Positions 30,096 through 38,370 of a stretch of DNA of 49,405 nt are shown one piece after another. Under the pieces are notes generated by a model, which searched no databases, was not told the origin of the DNA, and saw nothing but the letters and a program-made list of their open reading frames with translations. How positions within the stretch are numbered: position 1 is the first letter of the stretch; each line of letters begins with the position of its first letter. The position numbers were made by a program, and so were the translations under genes. This stretch comes from a virus, in IMG/VR virus record IMGVR_UViG_3300049459_000181, positions 1-49,405 of that record. The stretch is one strand, 5' to 3'.

Positions 30096-33000
30096 TCAGC
30101 GCTTGTACTGGGCCCACGTCGTCGAGTTGCGCATGCCGAGCCGGAGCATCTGCTTCTCGACGACGTCGCGGAGCTTCTTCTCGGTGAGCACGTGCCCCTC
30201 CACGTTCACGTGGACGGTGTTGTAGACGACCGCGCCGCGGCCACTCGCGCCAGCGACGGCGAGGCCGCTACCGGCGAACGAGCCCGAGCCCGCGTCCGCC
30301 ACACGTCCGGCGAGGCGGGTGATAGCGCGGGTCGCATGCGTCGTGCCGCCCTCCACGCCGGCCGCCAGGCCCCGGGGGATCCACTGGCCGATCGAGGCGA
30401 ACACCCGCGACGGGGAGTGGATCCCGAGCGCGGACTTGATCGCCTTCTGCATAGCCTTAGCGATCTTGACCATCTGCTTCTCGATGGCCTTTTCCTGGCT
30501 CTGCAAGCCCTTCACGAGCCCCTGGGCGGCCTTGATGCCCGACCCGTACATGCTGTCGGCGACGGCCTTACCGGCGCTGTTCGCAGCGTTATTCGTCTGC
30601 TTGCTCAGGGCGTTGATCTGGTCTATCTGGCCCCGCGTAGCCGTCGACAGTGCGGCCGCCGTCGCCCCGCCCGAGTCGACGCCGGCGGCGGCGATCTGGG
30701 CTATGAGGTCCGCGGACAGACCCTTCTTCTGGAGCGCCTGGAGCTGGGCGGCGAATGCAGTGGCCTTCTGCATCTGATCTTGCATTTTGTTGATGACGTC
30801 TTGCGAGCTCAGCGCGACGCCGTCCTGCGGGGCCTCCGTGACGATGGAGAAGCCCTGCTTGATGCCGTCGGCCACGGACTTGACCTCGTCGGACCACTTC
30901 TTCTGGATGTCGGCGAGGTTCTTCTGCGCGGCCTTGATCTTCTTGGCGACGGCGTCACGCTTGGTGGCCAGGGCGCGGAGAACCTTGTCCTCCCTCTTGG
31001 CGTAGGCCTCCAGCTTCTTGATGGTGGCCTCGTGGGACTTGACCCACTTGTTGCTGACGCCCTTGCTGCCCCGCAGGTCAGCAACCTTGTTGTAGGTCTG
31101 CATCAGCAGCGTCTCGATACGCCGCGTCGCCGCCTTCACCTTGGCTGTGGAGCCGGTCAGGCCTTCGACGAGGCCCTCGTTCAGGTAAATACCGATCTGC
31201 CGGAACACACGCGACGGGGAGTTGATGCCGAGGATGCTCTTGATGCCGGAGACGGCCTCTGAACCGATGTGCTTCACGGCGCTGACGGCGTCGGCGGCCT
31301 TCGCCTCGACGCCGTGGATGAGGCCCATGATCAGGTCCTTGCCGGCGGACAGCAGGAGACTGGCCAGGTTGCCGAGCCCGGTCTTGATGCGGCCCGGCAG
31401 TCCCTTGACCCATGTGAGTAGGTCGGAGGCCTTGTTGACCGTGGACGTCTTGAAGCTGTTCCAGGCGTTGACGGCGACCGAGACGATCTTGGTACCGAGG
31501 GAGACGAGGGCGTCCCGCGCCCGTCCGGGCAGGCCGGCGATCCAGGAGACCAGGGACTTTCCGACGTTGACCGTGCCGTGGTAGGCCGACAGGAACCCGG
31601 ACTTGATCTTGCCCCAGTACTTGACGATCAGCAGGACCGCTATACCGATCGGTCCGGTGAGGATCGCGAGCAGCAGCGGCCAGTGCGACTTGACGAAGCT
31701 GACGACCCAGCCGATCGCTGCGCCGATCATGTGGAAGGCGGCGTTGACGAAGTTCCGGAACCAGCCGATCTTGTTGTACGCCAGGACCAGGCCCGCGATC
31801 AGTGCCGCGATCCCGAGAACGATCAACATCATCGGGTTGGCGTCCATCGCCACGTTCAGGAGCCACTGGGCGGCCGCGGTCGCCTTCTCCGCTACCGCGG
31901 TCGCCACCAGCTGGATCTTCTGCACCGCCCAGGCGGCGGCCGCACGGAGGCCGGAGGCCGCCGCCGTGAGCATCTTCTTCGACAGGTCCAGCGCGGCCGT
32001 CGCCGCGGTCTTCATGGCGCCGCCGACGCCCTTGAGGCCGGACACGATGCCCGACCAGGCCGCCTTACCGGCGGTCTTCGACACCCGGCCGACGCTCACC
32101 GCGAAGTCCTTCACGGCGCGGCCTGCGGTCTTCGCGCCGGACCCGGCGGCGTTGAAGCCCTTGCGGAGCACACCGCCGAACGTGCCGGCCTTGCCGGAGG
32201 CCTCGCCGGCGGCGACCTCGGCGGAGCGGAATCCGCGGACGACGTTCGCGCCGGCCTTGACCGCGGATACGCCCATCTTCCCGAAGGAGCCCACGGTCTT
32301 CGCCGCGGACATGGCCAGCTTCGCCGCATAGGCGACGACGGACAGGGCGAGGACGCCGCCGATGACCGCCGCGAGGGCGACGGCGACGTCCTTGTGCTTC
32401 CCGAACCAGCCGATCACCGACGTGACGACCGGGATCAGCTTGGTGCCGATCTCGATGGCCACGACCTGAAGTGTCTGCTTGGCCTTGGCCATCCGGACGT
32501 TGAAGAGTTTCTGGGTGGCGTCCCAGCCCTCAACATTTTTCGAGGCGTGGTGGAACGAGTCGCCGACCTTGCCGACACGGTCCTTGAACTTCTTGGTGTT
32601 CTCGCCGCTGAGCTGGAGGACGGTGTTAAGCCCGGTCGCGCCGCCCGTCATTTTCGCGATGGCCGAGGTGTACGTCTCCGCGGCCGGACCGCCCCGCTTC
32701 AGGGCGTCATTGAACCCGTGGCTCTTGTTCTGCAAGGTGGCGTACTGCTGCAGCAGGTTGGCCTGGTCCGGCGTCAGGGTCTTGAGCTTCTTCCGCCAGT
32801 CCCCGAGGGAAATGCTTCCGGAGCTGTACGACTTGGCGACGGCCTGGATGCCCTTGGGCATCTTGCGGATCATCGTGTCCGCGTCTTGGGCGGCCTGCTT
32901 GGAGCTGTTGAACGACGAGAGCAGGATCTTGCCGCCCTTGACGTGCTTCAGGACGGTGGCGTTGAGCAGGTCGAGGGTGCCGGTCAGGCCCCTCTTGCCA

Positions 33001-33794
33001 AGCTTGGTGGAGACGTCGACGGAGTTCAGGCCGAAGCGCTGCATCTCCGCGGCCGCAACGTTGTTGGGCTTGGCCAGGTTCCGAATGGTGTTGGCGAGTT
33101 CCTGCGTACCCTCGCGGGCGCTGGTGCCGTGCTGGGTGAGCGTGGCGAGGGCGCCGGTGACCTGCTCGAATGCGACGCCGTTGGCGGAGGCGATCGGGAG
33201 GACCGTGGACAAGCTGCCCGCGAATTCCTCCATGGTCATCTTGCCCTCGCCGGCGGCCGTCTTCAAACCATTCATGACGCGGGCGCTGTCGCTGGCGTGG
33301 AGGTGATACGACGCCATGACCGAGGTCATGGCGTTGGTGACCGTGCTGAGGTTGGCGTTTTCCTCACGCGCACCCTGCGCGGCGGCCCTGAGGACTTCCA
33401 GACCCTTGCCGCCGCGGTACCCGGCCTTCTCGACCTGGTACATGCCGTCGGTCAAGTTCTGGATGCCGGTGCCGGTGCCCTCGGAGATGTTGAGGATGCC
33501 CTTGCGGACCGTGGCCAGGCCCTTGACGGTCTCGCCGGCCGCGGTGTGCAGGACCATCGTCTCGGCCTGGAAGTCGCCGGCCATTTTCACCGACGCGACA
33601 CCGACGCCGACGCCGAGCAGAGACACCGAACGGCCCATCGTGGCGAGGCCGGTGAACGCGGTGGCGCCGGCCTTCTTGAAGCCGGACGCGGTGCCGTCGA
33701 CCTGCGTACGGGCCGCCGCGAGGGTGCCCTTGAGCTGGGTCATGTCGCCCATGAGGCGGACGACGACGGGCGGCAGCAGCGAGCCCTCGGACAC
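30096..33794 (-). CDS. Tail tape measure protein
   Basis: A 1232-residue protein from GTG 33794. The length and position after the tail chaperones are typical. The N-terminal third is helical and TP901-1-like (G-A-T-A-F-T-G-L-A-T-M-G, then A-M-T-S-V-M-A-S-Y). Several membrane-like segments lie at about 465-490 and 665-730 (A-L-I-A-G-L-V-L-A-Y-N, then L-L-A-I-L-T-G-P-I-G-I-A-V-L-L-I). The motif I-N-S-P-S-R-V-F occurs near 860, and H-S-P-S-R-V-F-A-S-I-G is repeated near the C-terminus. It sets tail length and helps DNA passage. Confidence 0.92.
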   Translation of the reverse strand: MSEGSLLPPVVVRLMGDMTQLKGTLAAARTQVDGTASGFKKAGATAFTGLATMGRSVSLLGVGVGVASVKMAGDFQAETMVLHTAAGETVKGLATVRKGILNISEGTGTGIQNLTDGMYQVEKAGYRGGKGLEVLRAAAQGAREENANLSTVTNAMTSVMASYHLHASDSARVMNGLKTAAGEGKMTMEEFAGSLSTVLPIASANGVAFEQVTGALATLTQHGTSAREGTQELANTIRNLAKPNNVAAAEMQRFGLNSVDVSTKLGKRGLTGTLDLLNATVLKHVKGGKILLSSFNSSKQAAQDADTMIRKMPKGIQAVAKSYSSGSISLGDWRKKLKTLTPDQANLLQQYATLQNKSHGFNDALKRGGPAAETYTSAIAKMTGGATGLNTVLQLSGENTKKFKDRVGKVGDSFHHASKNVEGWDATQKLFNVRMAKAKQTLQVVAIEIGTKLIPVVTSVIGWFGKHKDVAVALAAVIGGVLALSVVAYAAKLAMSAAKTVGSFGKMGVSAVKAGANVVRGFRSAEVAAGEASGKAGTFGGVLRKGFNAAGSGAKTAGRAVKDFAVSVGRVSKTAGKAAWSGIVSGLKGVGGAMKTAATAALDLSKKMLTAAASGLRAAAAWAVQKIQLVATAVAEKATAAAQWLLNVAMDANPMMLIVLGIAALIAGLVLAYNKIGWFRNFVNAAFHMIGAAIGWVVSFVKSHWPLLLAILTGPIGIAVLLIVKYWGKIKSGFLSAYHGTVNVGKSLVSWIAGLPGRARDALVSLGTKIVSVAVNAWNSFKTSTVNKASDLLTWVKGLPGRIKTGLGNLASLLLSAGKDLIMGLIHGVEAKAADAVSAVKHIGSEAVSGIKSILGINSPSRVFRQIGIYLNEGLVEGLTGSTAKVKAATRRIETLLMQTYNKVADLRGSKGVSNKWVKSHEATIKKLEAYAKREDKVLRALATKRDAVAKKIKAAQKNLADIQKKWSDEVKSVADGIKQGFSIVTEAPQDGVALSSQDVINKMQDQMQKATAFAAQLQALQKKGLSADLIAQIAAAGVDSGGATAAALSTATRGQIDQINALSKQTNNAANSAGKAVADSMYGSGIKAAQGLVKGLQSQEKAIEKQMVKIAKAMQKAIKSALGIHSPSRVFASIGQWIPRGLAAGVEGGTTHATRAITRLAGRVADAGSGSFAGSGLAVAGASGRGAVVYNTVHVNVEGHVLTEKKLRDVVEKQMLRLGMRNSTTWAQYKR

Positions 33795-33845
33795 GGCGCC
33801 CCCCCTTTCAGGGTCGGGCGCCCCTCGGCGCGGTAGTGCGGTGGG

Positions 33846-34307
33846 TCAGTGGCGGGCTATGGCTGCACGCCATGCGGAGTGGTAGAGGCTGGTCAGCGCT
33901 CCGGAGGCGGCCAACTTCTCGTAGGCCGGGCGTACGTAGGGGCGGGGAGGGAGCTCGGTGGCGCCTCCACGGCCGGTGACGCCGCCGAGTTCCTGGATCC
34001 GCCCGTATACGGCCGTCGGCCCGACCTGGGCCTCCCACCGGCCCATACCGAGTGGGGTGGGGCCCTTGACGGTGATGGAGCGGCGCAGGGTGCCCGTCAC
34101 GAGTGACGGCGGCTCGCCCGGACTGGACGGCGTCGGCGTGCCGCGCGGGTGGGAGGACGTGGCCAGCGTCTGTTTGATCTCCCGCTCCAGCAGGTGCGAC
34201 GCCTGCGCCGTCGCCGCCCGGGTGGCCCTGTTGAGTGACGCGACCATGCCCTCGAGGGCCCGGTTCAGTTGCGTGACGCCGACGACGTCGATCGCCATAC
34301 CAGGCAT
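33846..34307 (-). CDS. HK97 gp10-like tail/head-tail joining protein
   Basis: A 153-residue protein. ATG 34307 was taken; ATG 34298 is possible. The pattern L-E-R-E-I-K-Q-T-L, P-S-S-P-G-E-P-P, G-T-L-R-R-S-I-T-V, G-P-T-A-V-Y-G-R-I-Q-E-L-G-G and a final P-P-R-P-Y-V-R-P-A-Y is that of HK97-gp10-type proteins. Their usual place is before the tail tube. Here the gene lies after the chaperones and next to the tape measure, an order change worth noting. Confidence 0.8.
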   Translation of the reverse strand: MPGMAIDVVGVTQLNRALEGMVASLNRATRAATAQASHLLEREIKQTLATSSHPRGTPTPSSPGEPPSLVTGTLRRSITVKGPTPLGMGRWEAQVGPTAVYGRIQELGGVTGRGGATELPPRPYVRPAYEKLAASGALTSLYHSAWRAAIARH

Positions 34308-34311
34308 GTGG

Positions 34312-34895
34312 TCACCCCCGTTCGGCTTCCCGCATGGCCTTGTCGTGGGCTGCTTCCTTGGCCGCGTCGACCTCCATAGCCATCCGCGGCAGCCAGACGT
34401 CCAGCCATGCCGGGATCTCGTCGACCTCGGCCGGCGTCCACCGATACCGCTCCGCGTACCACAGGTAGTCGTACGCGTCGTCGATCGGTGTGACCGGGTG
34501 CCCGGCGGGGACGTCATGTCCCTCCAGCCGTGCCCTTAGGCGGCGGAGGGCTCGGTAGGGGACGCCGGGTCCGCGGCGTCCTTCGGGTCGGGCTTGCCCG
34601 GGAACAGCATCACCCGGGCCGGCTCGACGGATTCCGAGAGAGCGTCGTCGTCCTCGAGCGGGACGAGGTCGAGGGACGCCGGCGCCTCGCTGGGGATGGG
34701 GAACGGGTACGACCAGTCGATGATGAGGACGGTCAGGAGGCCGTTGATGAGGTCGAGGGCCTGGGCCAGGTCACCGGCGTCGGTGTCCTGCACGGCACGC
34801 ATGGCCTTCTGCTTGTCGCCGCGGCGCAGGGTGTGCGGGTCGCGGAGCTGAACCCAGGCGCCGGAGGGAAGGGGGACACGCTCGGTGGTGGACAT
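34312..34895 (-). CDS. Tail assembly chaperone, long form by -1 frameshift
   Basis: Ribosomes can shift -1 at CCCGGGC (34596-34602) in gene 34536-34895. They then continue in the other frame through A-L-R-R-L-R-A-R-L-E, Y-L-W-Y-A-E-R-Y and E-I-P-A-W-L-D-V-W-L to the stop at 34312. The extension has no convincing start of its own. This is the conserved gpG/gpG-T arrangement, in which both products bind the tape measure during tail assembly. Confidence 0.7.
34536..34895 (-). CDS. Tail assembly chaperone, short form
   Basis: A 119-residue protein from ATG 34895 with GGAGAG upstream. It has a helical core (K-Q-K-A-M-R-A-V-Q, A-L-D-L-I-N-G-L-L-T-V-L-I) and an acidic, Pro-rich end. Located between tail tube and tape measure, the place of gpG-type chaperones. 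Its last quarter contains the slippery sequence used for the long form. Confidence 0.75.
   Translation of the reverse strand: MSTTERVPLPSGAWVQLRDPHTLRRGDKQKAMRAVQDTDAGDLAQALDLINGLLTVLIIDWSYPFPIPSEAPASLDLVPLEDDDALSESVEPARVMLFPGKPDPKDAADPASPTEPSAA
34596..34602 (-). promoter_or_regulatory. -1 ribosomal frameshift site (CCCGGGC)
   Basis: C-CCG-GGC in the zero frame fits the X-XXY-YYZ rule. The -1 frame is open from here to the stop at 34312, and its product matches chaperone extensions in length and position. Confidence 0.65.
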
Positions 34896-34921
34896 GGCTC
34901 TCCATTCGAGGGGGGTGAGGG

Positions 34922-36169
34922 TTAGTAGGTGCCGGCCGGGACGTTGTTGGTGACGGACACCTTGATCGGGCTGTAGCCGCCCGACCCACCGGCATTGGTG
35001 GTGTTGAACAGGGCCTGGAAGCCGTTGCCGTACTCGACGGCGCTCTTGGTGCCGTCGGCCTCGGAGTCGGTGAACGCCGCGATCTGGCAATCCACCTGGA
35101 AGGTCACCTTGTTGGCGCCCGTGAGGCCGTTGTCGATCAGGAGTTGCAGCTGCGGCTGGGTGTTGTTGAGCATCCAGAGCAGCGGGGACTCATCGGCCGC
35201 GACGAAGTTGAGCTTGCCCTCGACGGACAGGCCACCGCGCTGGATCACGTACGGGTTCTGCGTGCCCGTGGAGGCGTAGTACGGGGACAGCTCCCGCTTG
35301 ATGGTCAGCTCGCCGTCGGTGACAGTCGCTATCAGCGTGCCGCCGGAGGCGGGGCCACCGATGCCGACGAGCATCCGCCAGGAGGCGACGGGCAGCGACG
35401 TCGACGCAGCCGCAACCGGGGCGGAGCCGAGCGCCACGGACGGGAAACTGGAACCCTTCGCGGACCAGGTCAGCAGCTCGCTCTCGGAGTTCCACTTGAG
35501 GCCCAGTTCGGACAGGCACATGCCCGGGTACTGGCGCGCCCCGGAGGCCGCGGTCGGGCCGAGGAAGTGCGTCAGCGTGTGGCTGAGCGGCTGCCCGGAC
35601 CCGGAGTTGAGCAGGGAGTGCGCCTGCGTGAACGGGGCCGTGACGGGCTGCACCGGCTGGCTCGATGCGTGCTGGTAGGCGAGGCCGCCGGTCGGCGTGG
35701 CGAGGGGGATCGTGTACGGGCCGGCACCGGTCGGGGTGCCCGTGACGAAGACCTCGGCGCTCGCGCCGCTACCGATCTGCACGGTCGTGCCGGCCGGGAT
35801 GGTTGCCGCGGTGGAGATGGTGGCGGCGCCGACGGCCGCGGACGCGGACAGCGTGGTGCCGCCGGATCCGGTGGAGGTGCCGGTGTACGCGAGGTCGCCG
35901 AGGATGTTCCGCAGGAAATACCCGATGCCGTCGCCGTAGGCGGGGCCCCCGAGCTCGACTTCGGCGATCTTCGTTCCGGCGATCTTCGCGAAGCTGTCGG
36001 TGCCCATGGACCCACGCCACGACTTGTCGTCGAGGAAGTTGGGGTTGTCCTTGGGCTTGACCTCGTCGACCAGGACGGTTGCCGTCATCGCCACGGGGGT
36101 GCCCTGGCTGACCTCGTTGGCGATGCCGACGAACTGTTTGGCGGGTGCAAAGGTCTGGGGGGTCGGCAC
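34922..36169 (-). CDS. Major tail (tube) protein
   Basis: A 415-residue protein from GTG 36169 with GGGAG upstream. The N-terminus (F-V-G-I-A-N-E-V-S-Q-G-T-P-V) and the E-V-E-L-G-G-P-A-Y-G segment are typical of tail tube proteins. A large insertion (about 105-165, T-L-S-A-S-A-A-V-G-A) looks like a surface-exposed beta domain. It is followed by a standard chaperone and tape measure, which supports the call. Many copies form the tail shaft. Confidence 0.85.
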   Translation of the reverse strand: MPTPQTFAPAKQFVGIANEVSQGTPVAMTATVLVDEVKPKDNPNFLDDKSWRGSMGTDSFAKIAGTKIAEVELGGPAYGDGIGYFLRNILGDLAYTGTSTGSGGTTLSASAAVGAATISTAATIPAGTTVQIGSGASAEVFVTGTPTGAGPYTIPLATPTGGLAYQHASSQPVQPVTAPFTQAHSLLNSGSGQPLSHTLTHFLGPTAASGARQYPGMCLSELGLKWNSESELLTWSAKGSSFPSVALGSAPVAAASTSLPVASWRMLVGIGGPASGGTLIATVTDGELTIKRELSPYYASTGTQNPYVIQRGGLSVEGKLNFVAADESPLLWMLNNTQPQLQLLIDNGLTGANKVTFQVDCQIAAFTDSEADGTKSAVEYGNGFQALFNTTNAGGSGGYSPIKVSVTNNVPAGTY

Positions 36170-36172
36170 CGG

Positions 36173-36493
36173 TTACTCCCTGCTGGTGAGAGGCCCGGCG
36201 TTGTCCGCGGCCTGGTTCGGCGTCTTGGTGGTCGGGGTCCAGCGGCCGTCGTCCGGCGGGCCGAACGGCCAGTCGAAGACGGTCGCCGGGGTGTCCGCGG
36301 TCGCGGCGCGGGCGGTGAGCGGGACGTGCGGGTACACGGCGTCGGCGAAGTGGCTGTACTCGTACGTGCCGGGCTCGGGCGCCTGGGCCGGTACGGGCGC
36401 CTCGGCGGGCGCCGCGGGGGTGTCGACGGGCGGGGCCGCAGCTTCCTCCGGCTGCGGTGTCGGCTCGTCCTTGGGGGGCTTGGCAATGGGCAT
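36173..36493 (-). CDS. Pro/Ala-rich hypothetical protein
   Basis: A 106-residue protein from ATG 36493. The first 45 residues are Pro/Ala/Glu repeats. The rest (Y-S-H-F-A-D-A-V-Y-P-H-V-P-L-T-A-R) is compact. It sits between the tail terminator-like and tail tube genes and is probably a minor head-tail protein. Family not recognised. Confidence 0.55.
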   Translation of the reverse strand: MPIAKPPKDEPTPQPEEAAAPPVDTPAAPAEAPVPAQAPEPGTYEYSHFADAVYPHVPLTARAATADTPATVFDWPFGPPDDGRWTPTTKTPNQAADNAGPLTSRE

Positions 36494-36541
36494 GCGGACT
36501 CCGCAGGCAGGAAAGGGTGATCAGGGGGAAGGCGCGGCCGG

Positions 36542-37078
36542 TCAGGCGCTGACGAACTCGATTGCCGCGAAGGTGATCTCGACGAACGACTTGGTGAGTT
36601 CGGCTTTCGTCTCCGGCTGGCCGTACGAGATGTCGATGCCGTCCATGCCGTCGGTGTTGTGCTCGCCGGCCTGGAAGACCGCGCCGCCGAGGGTGCGGTC
36701 CGCCCGCATGTGCTCCATGAGCGCGTCGCGCAGGGCGTAGACGTCGTCCTGGGCGTCCTCGGCGTAAGGGCAGTTGGAGCGGACGAAGCAGTTCAGGACC
36801 ACCTCGTAGGTGACCTGCTTCATGCCGCCGTGCTCGCCTCCCAGGGCGATGCGGCGCTCGGAGCTTCGGGGGATTTGAACGACCATCTGGCAGCCGGTAC
36901 GGGTGCCGGGCGGCATGCCCCAGAAGTAACCGGCGTGGTCGTCGCGCTTGGCCCACGCCCGGCGTACGACACCGATGCCGGCCTTCGACAGGGGTGAGGA
37001 CCGGTAGGTGCGGGTCTGCTCGTCGTACGCGCCGCCGAAATAGCGGCAGATGCCGTCAAGGACTTTCTGGACGCTCAC
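36542..37078 (-). CDS. Tail terminator / head-tail joining protein
   Basis: A 178-residue protein from GTG 37078, overlapping the connector stop by GTGA. The order of strands and helices (M-V-V-Q-I-P, then Q-V-T-Y-E-V-V-L-N-C-F-V, D-V-Y-A-L-R-D-A-L-M-E-H-M-R, I-T-F-A-A-I-E-F) and the place between the connector and the tail tube match tail terminator (gpU-like) proteins. These cap the tail tube at the head side. Confidence 0.65.
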   Translation of the reverse strand: MSVQKVLDGICRYFGGAYDEQTRTYRSSPLSKAGIGVVRRAWAKRDDHAGYFWGMPPGTRTGCQMVVQIPRSSERRIALGGEHGGMKQVTYEVVLNCFVRSNCPYAEDAQDDVYALRDALMEHMRADRTLGGAVFQAGEHNTDGMDGIDISYGQPETKAELTKSFVEITFAAIEFVSA

Positions 37079-37914
37079 ATGCGCCTCGCATAGGAGCTGA
37101 GGATGCGTTCGGCTTCGGCGACCAGGCCGCTGCCGTCCTTGCGGCTGTCCTGCTGCCGGGTGGCCGGGGACAGGGAGGTGTCCGGGTAGGAGTCCTCCGC
37201 CGCGGTGTCCGGGCGCATGAGCTGGGCGACCGTGTAGTTGACGATCGCCAGGCGCATCTCGGCGGGCATGCCGGACCAGCCGGAGCCTTTGGTGTGGGCG
37301 TACACGGTCGGCGCGGTGAGCGGTACCGCGGCCGGCGTCGTCGTTGCGGGTGGGGTCCAGGTCGGGGAGACAGTGACGGTCTCCTCGCTGCCGGGCTCCC
37401 ACAGCCGGTAGGACGCGCCGGGCAGGATCCCGGTGGGGTCCGCAACGGTCAGTGTCTGTGCGCCGGCCGAGGCATCGCCCGCCAGGACGGTGGACACCCA
37501 GCCGGCGGTGTACGTGATGTCGACCCACACCCGGCCGCGGGTCCCAACGCCCCCGACGGGGATATAGATCGTCTGGTTCTTGTCGACCCGCGCCGCCGGC
37601 GTCGGGATGTACGACATGCGGGAGAACGTCGAACCGTAGGAGACCGCGGCCACGGACAGCACCGGCCGGTCCGACGGGAAAACGATCAGGTTGCCGTCCT
37701 GGTCGATGCGGCCCTGCGTGCTGAGGTCCACCCGGTGCGCGCCGAGCGGCTGGTTACAGATGTTGTCGGCCCACCCGGACGCCATGAGCAGTTCGTTGAC
37801 CAGCTCGGCGGTCTGTGCGGCCGGGTCCATGATCCCGGACCGCAGGGTCTCAAGGTCGAGATAGGTCGGGTGCGCGGTGAACTCGGCGGCGGTCACGTAC
37901 GGGGCGGCTGGCAT
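37075..37914 (-). CDS. Head-tail connector protein
   Basis: A 279-residue protein from ATG 37914. The N-terminus (Y-V-T-A-A-E-F-T-A-H-P-T-Y-L-D-L) and the helix A-E-L-V-N-E-L-L-M-A-S-G-W-A-D-N are typical of gp6-type connectors. A beta domain of about 100 residues is inserted (V-T-V-A-D-P-T-G-I-L-P-G-A-S-Y type, seen in other phage structural proteins). It ends with the expected helices. It sits between portal/capsid and tail. Confidence 0.75.
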   Translation of the reverse strand: MPAAPYVTAAEFTAHPTYLDLETLRSGIMDPAAQTAELVNELLMASGWADNICNQPLGAHRVDLSTQGRIDQDGNLIVFPSDRPVLSVAAVSYGSTFSRMSYIPTPAARVDKNQTIYIPVGGVGTRGRVWVDITYTAGWVSTVLAGDASAGAQTLTVADPTGILPGASYRLWEPGSEETVTVSPTWTPPATTTPAAVPLTAPTVYAHTKGSGWSGMPAEMRLAIVNYTVAQLMRPDTAAEDSYPDTSLSPATRQQDSRKDGSGLVAEAERILSSYARRM

Positions 37915-37940
37915 GGGCAGTCACCTCCTCCCGGGCCGGG

Positions 37941-38285
37941 TTACTGGTCGGCCGGCTTGGCGGCGGCGCGCTTGCTGGGGGTCTTCTTCACCGAGACCGG
38001 TTCGGGGGCGGTCAGGGGCTGGACCGCCCGCGCGGCCTGGACCAGCTGCTCGACCGCGGACAGCAGCGTCGCGGGGTCCTTGCGGCGGTCCATCTCCTCC
38101 GAGATGAGCCGCTGCTGCCGCTCCACGTCGGTCTCCCACATCGGCTTGCCGCCCATGTGGAAGGCGTGGAGGCGGTCGGAGACCTCGTCGGGGAAGTCGA
38201 ACCCGCCGGTCTCGGGGTCGGCGTCGAAGTGGCCGAACTCGGGGTCGTCGAGGGCGGTTACGCCCGTGCGCGAGTACAGGCGCAT
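37941..38285 (-). CDS. Small hypothetical head protein
   Basis: A 114-residue protein from ATG 38285 with GGAG upstream. The N-terminus R-L-Y-S-R-T-G-V-T-A-L-D-D-P-E-F-G is seen in proteins encoded just after actinophage capsid genes. The C-terminus is Lys/Ala-rich. It follows the post-capsid terminator, so its expression may be lower than that of the capsid gene. Role unknown. Confidence 0.6.
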   Translation of the reverse strand: MRLYSRTGVTALDDPEFGHFDADPETGGFDFPDEVSDRLHAFHMGGKPMWETDVERQQRLISEEMDRRKDPATLLSAVEQLVQAARAVQPLTAPEPVSVKKTPSKRAAAKPADQ

Positions 38286-38326
38286 GCCTGCTCCAATCAA
38301 GGGGTGAGGGAAGAAGAACGCCGGGC

Positions 38327-38359
38327 CGGGGCCCCGCAGCGCACGGCTACGGGGCCCCG
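38327..38359 (-). terminator. Terminator after the major capsid gene
   Basis: The palindrome CGGGGCCCCG occurs twice, 13 bases apart, forming a 10-bp stem on the minus strand. It is followed after nine bases by GTTCTTCTTCCC. It begins 12 bases after the capsid stop, a common place for a partial terminator. Confidence 0.65.
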
Positions 38360-38370
38360 ACAGGGGGCGG

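Noticed and set aside
26250-33836. Long plus-strand reading frames opposite the tail genes (408, 1106 and 752 codons)
   Set aside because: They mirror real minus-strand genes. Translations are Gly/Arg/Val-rich and low complexity, as expected from GC-rich antisense frames, with no domains or ribosome sites.
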